Positions 14,478 to 15,801 of a stretch of DNA of 15,801 nucleotides are shown here, one piece after another. This DNA is from JAJZQD01 sp021847735. GTDB lineage: Bacteria > Bacillota > Thermincolia > Thermincolales > UBA2595. Both the position numbers and the translations under genes were made by a program. Positions within the stretch are counted from its first letter, which is position 1; each line of letters begins with the position of its first letter. The notes below the pieces were generated by a model, which did not search any database, was not told where the DNA came from, and was given only the letters and a program-made list of their open reading frames with translations. The stretch lies in the NCBI GenBank assembly GCA_027324025.1, contig DAHVYW010000098.1, positions 1 through 15,801 of the forward strand, in the 5' to 3' direction.

Positions 14478-15755
14478 CTATTCCACTTCGTCAGCCACTT
14501 CCGCTGCCTTGCGGAAAGCGCTGTCAATTGATGATATCACTTTTTGCAGTTGTTCATCGTTAATTATCAGCGGTGGCTCCAGCCTGATAACCTTCTGGTT
14601 ATTAAAAGTAAAGGCAACTATAATCTCGTCCTGGATCAATTCGTTTAGAATAAAACCGCCTAGCCCTTCTTTGGTCAACTCAATACCAATCATAAGTCCC
14701 TTGCCCCGGACTTCCGCCACCACTCCTGGCACACCGGCGGCACTTTTTTGCACTTCCTCTAGGAGCCTTTGCCCTTTTTCCCTGGCCAGGCCAATCAGGT
14801 CCTGCTTCTCTATCACATCAATACAGGCTAAGGCTGCAGCTGCCGCCATGGGGTTCCCACCCAAAGTGGAAGTATGGATGAACGGACTGGTCAAAAACAC
14901 CTGCCATACTTCCGGGGTAGCGATAAAAGCTCCCATAGGGACTACCCCGCCACCCAGTGCTTTGGCCAGGCACATGATATCAGGGTTGACATTCCAGTGT
15001 TCAACCGCGAACATTTTTCCGGTTCTGGCTAACCCGGTCTGCACCTCGTCTATAATCAAGAGGACGTTTTTCTCGTCGCAAATCTTCCTCACCCTGGGCA
15101 GGTAATCATTGTCAGGGATAATTATCCCCCCCTCGCCCTGGATGGGCTCCAATACAACGGCAGCGGTATATTCATCGATGGCTTCAGCTATTGCCCCGGC
15201 ATCACCGAAAGGAACGTGTTTGAAATGAGGCAGCAAGGGTTCACACGGCGCCCTGAAAACATCACGACCGGTTGCGCTGAGGCTGCCCAGGGTTTTGCCA
15301 TGGAAAGCGTTGATTGTTGAAATGATGCCTGGTTTCTGTTTGCACAGCCTGGCCATTTTCAGGGCGCCTTCCACCGCTTCGGTGCCGCTGTGGCAGAAAA
15401 AACTGTATTTCAAGTTGCCCGGGGTGATAGCCGCCAGTTTCGCGGCCAGCTTTCCCACTGTTTCATTAAAAAGAACTCTGGAACTAAGGGGCATTCTGTC
15501 AATTTGACTTTTCACAGCCTCAACCACTTCCGGGTTCCTGTGTCCCAGACTATAAGCCCCGTAACCTCCCAGGCAATCCAAGTACTTGTGGCCTTGGTTA
15601 TCGTAAATATAACACCCTTCGGCCCTTTCTTCGACCACCGCCAGGCCCATAAACCTGAAAAGCCGTGCCAGTGACGGATTTATGTACTCTTCGTAATTAT
15701 GTATAGTTTGCTCAGTAATCTGCTCTGCTGTATTGATTTGGGGATTCTCAGCCAA
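14478..15755 (-). CDS. Class III PLP aminotransferase, putrescine/acetylornithine type
   Basis: A 425-residue fold-type I, PLP-dependent class III aminotransferase. Motifs: GGYGAYSLGHRNP, the cofactor-phosphate segment HSGTEAVEGALKMAR, FHGKTLGSLSATG, EPIQGEGGIIIP, IIDEVQTGLARTGKMFA with the pyridine-nitrogen aspartate D236, and the Schiff-base lysine K265 in CLAKALGGGVVPMGAF. The N-terminal extension (about 45 residues before the first beta strand) and overall length fit putrescine aminotransferase (PatA/YgjG) better than ArgD, which is usually near 400 residues. A biosynthetic acetylornithine role remains possible because no arg genes flank it. The start is TTG with GGGAG about 10 bases upstream; an ATG between them is out of frame and stops after four codons. 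It is probably the first gene of the run to 10046, unless transcription enters from beyond the window. Confidence 0.9.
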   Translation of the reverse strand: MAENPQINTAEQITEQTIHNYEEYINPSLARLFRFMGLAVVEERAEGCYIYDNQGHKYLDCLGGYGAYSLGHRNPEVVEAVKSQIDRMPLSSRVLFNETVGKLAAKLAAITPGNLKYSFFCHSGTEAVEGALKMARLCKQKPGIISTINAFHGKTLGSLSATGRDVFRAPCEPLLPHFKHVPFGDAGAIAEAIDEYTAAVVLEPIQGEGGIIIPDNDYLPRVRKICDEKNVLLIIDEVQTGLARTGKMFAVEHWNVNPDIMCLAKALGGGVVPMGAFIATPEVWQVFLTSPFIHTSTLGGNPMAAAAALACIDVIEKQDLIGLAREKGQRLLEEVQKSAAGVPGVVAEVRGKGLMIGIELTKEGLGGFILNELIQDEIIVAFTFNNQKVIRLEPPLIINDEQLQKVISSIDSAFRKAAEVADEVE

Positions 15756-15801
15756 AATTCATATCTCCCTTCGTATAGTTTTTTAAAACCAGGATTTCTT
15801 A

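Noticed and set aside
14465..14527. Longer SRPBCC start (166 residues).
   Set aside because: It would begin inside the aminotransferase gene; ATG at 14467 has a strong ribosome binding site and matches the domain start.

Overview
The window looks like chromosome from an anaerobic Gram-positive of the Clostridia, most like the Peptococcaceae (Desulfotomaculum/Pelotomaculum type). The clues are strong GGAGG-type ribosome binding sites, frequent TTG and GTG starts, a C+ (zinc-binding) L28 protein, and the yloU-yloV-recG neighbourhood next to rpmB, which is typical of Firmicutes. The genus is an inference.

Layout. Almost everything is on the minus strand; only rpmB (9746-9934) and a transposase relic point the other way. 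Reading in the direction of transcription from the right end, one operon-like run is a class III aminotransferase (putrescine/acetylornithine type), a small SRPBCC protein, a GT4 glycosyltransferase, a large membrane protein with an alkaline-phosphatase-like outer domain, and a broken gene. The broken gene starts as a YfcE-type phosphodiesterase and ends as the redox-switch domain of Hsp33. Next comes convergent rpmB with its own extended -10 promoter and terminator. Divergent from rpmB lies a second run: a small DUF1858 redox protein with a terminator overlapping its stop codon, then yloU (Asp23 family), fakA (yloV), a DegV/FakB protein, recG, nadE and, beyond an insertion-sequence relic, an eight-repeat TPR protein.

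How the genes work together. FakA and the DegV protein are the two halves of the fatty-acid kinase system and sit 21 bp apart, so they probably form a working FakA-FakB pair for salvage of exogenous or recycled fatty acids. RecG (branch migration), NadE (glutamine-dependent NAD synthesis) and YloU are housekeeping. The glycosyltransferase and phosphatase-like membrane protein probably act together at the cell envelope, but their substrate cannot be read from sequence.

The only large gene-free stretch (1138-1964) holds a decayed IS1182-type element. It has matched terminal inverted repeats, a roughly 235-bp near-palindrome that looks like a foldback/MITE, a transposase remnant made of three joined pieces, and a second, separate IS-like end just downstream of nadE. 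The points most worth a second look are the phosphodiesterase-Hsp33 chimera, the phosphatase-like membrane protein that lacks the usual metal ligands, the foldback element, and the terminator between the DUF1858 gene and yloU-fakA. No tRNA, rRNA, CRISPR array or recognisable riboswitch was seen.
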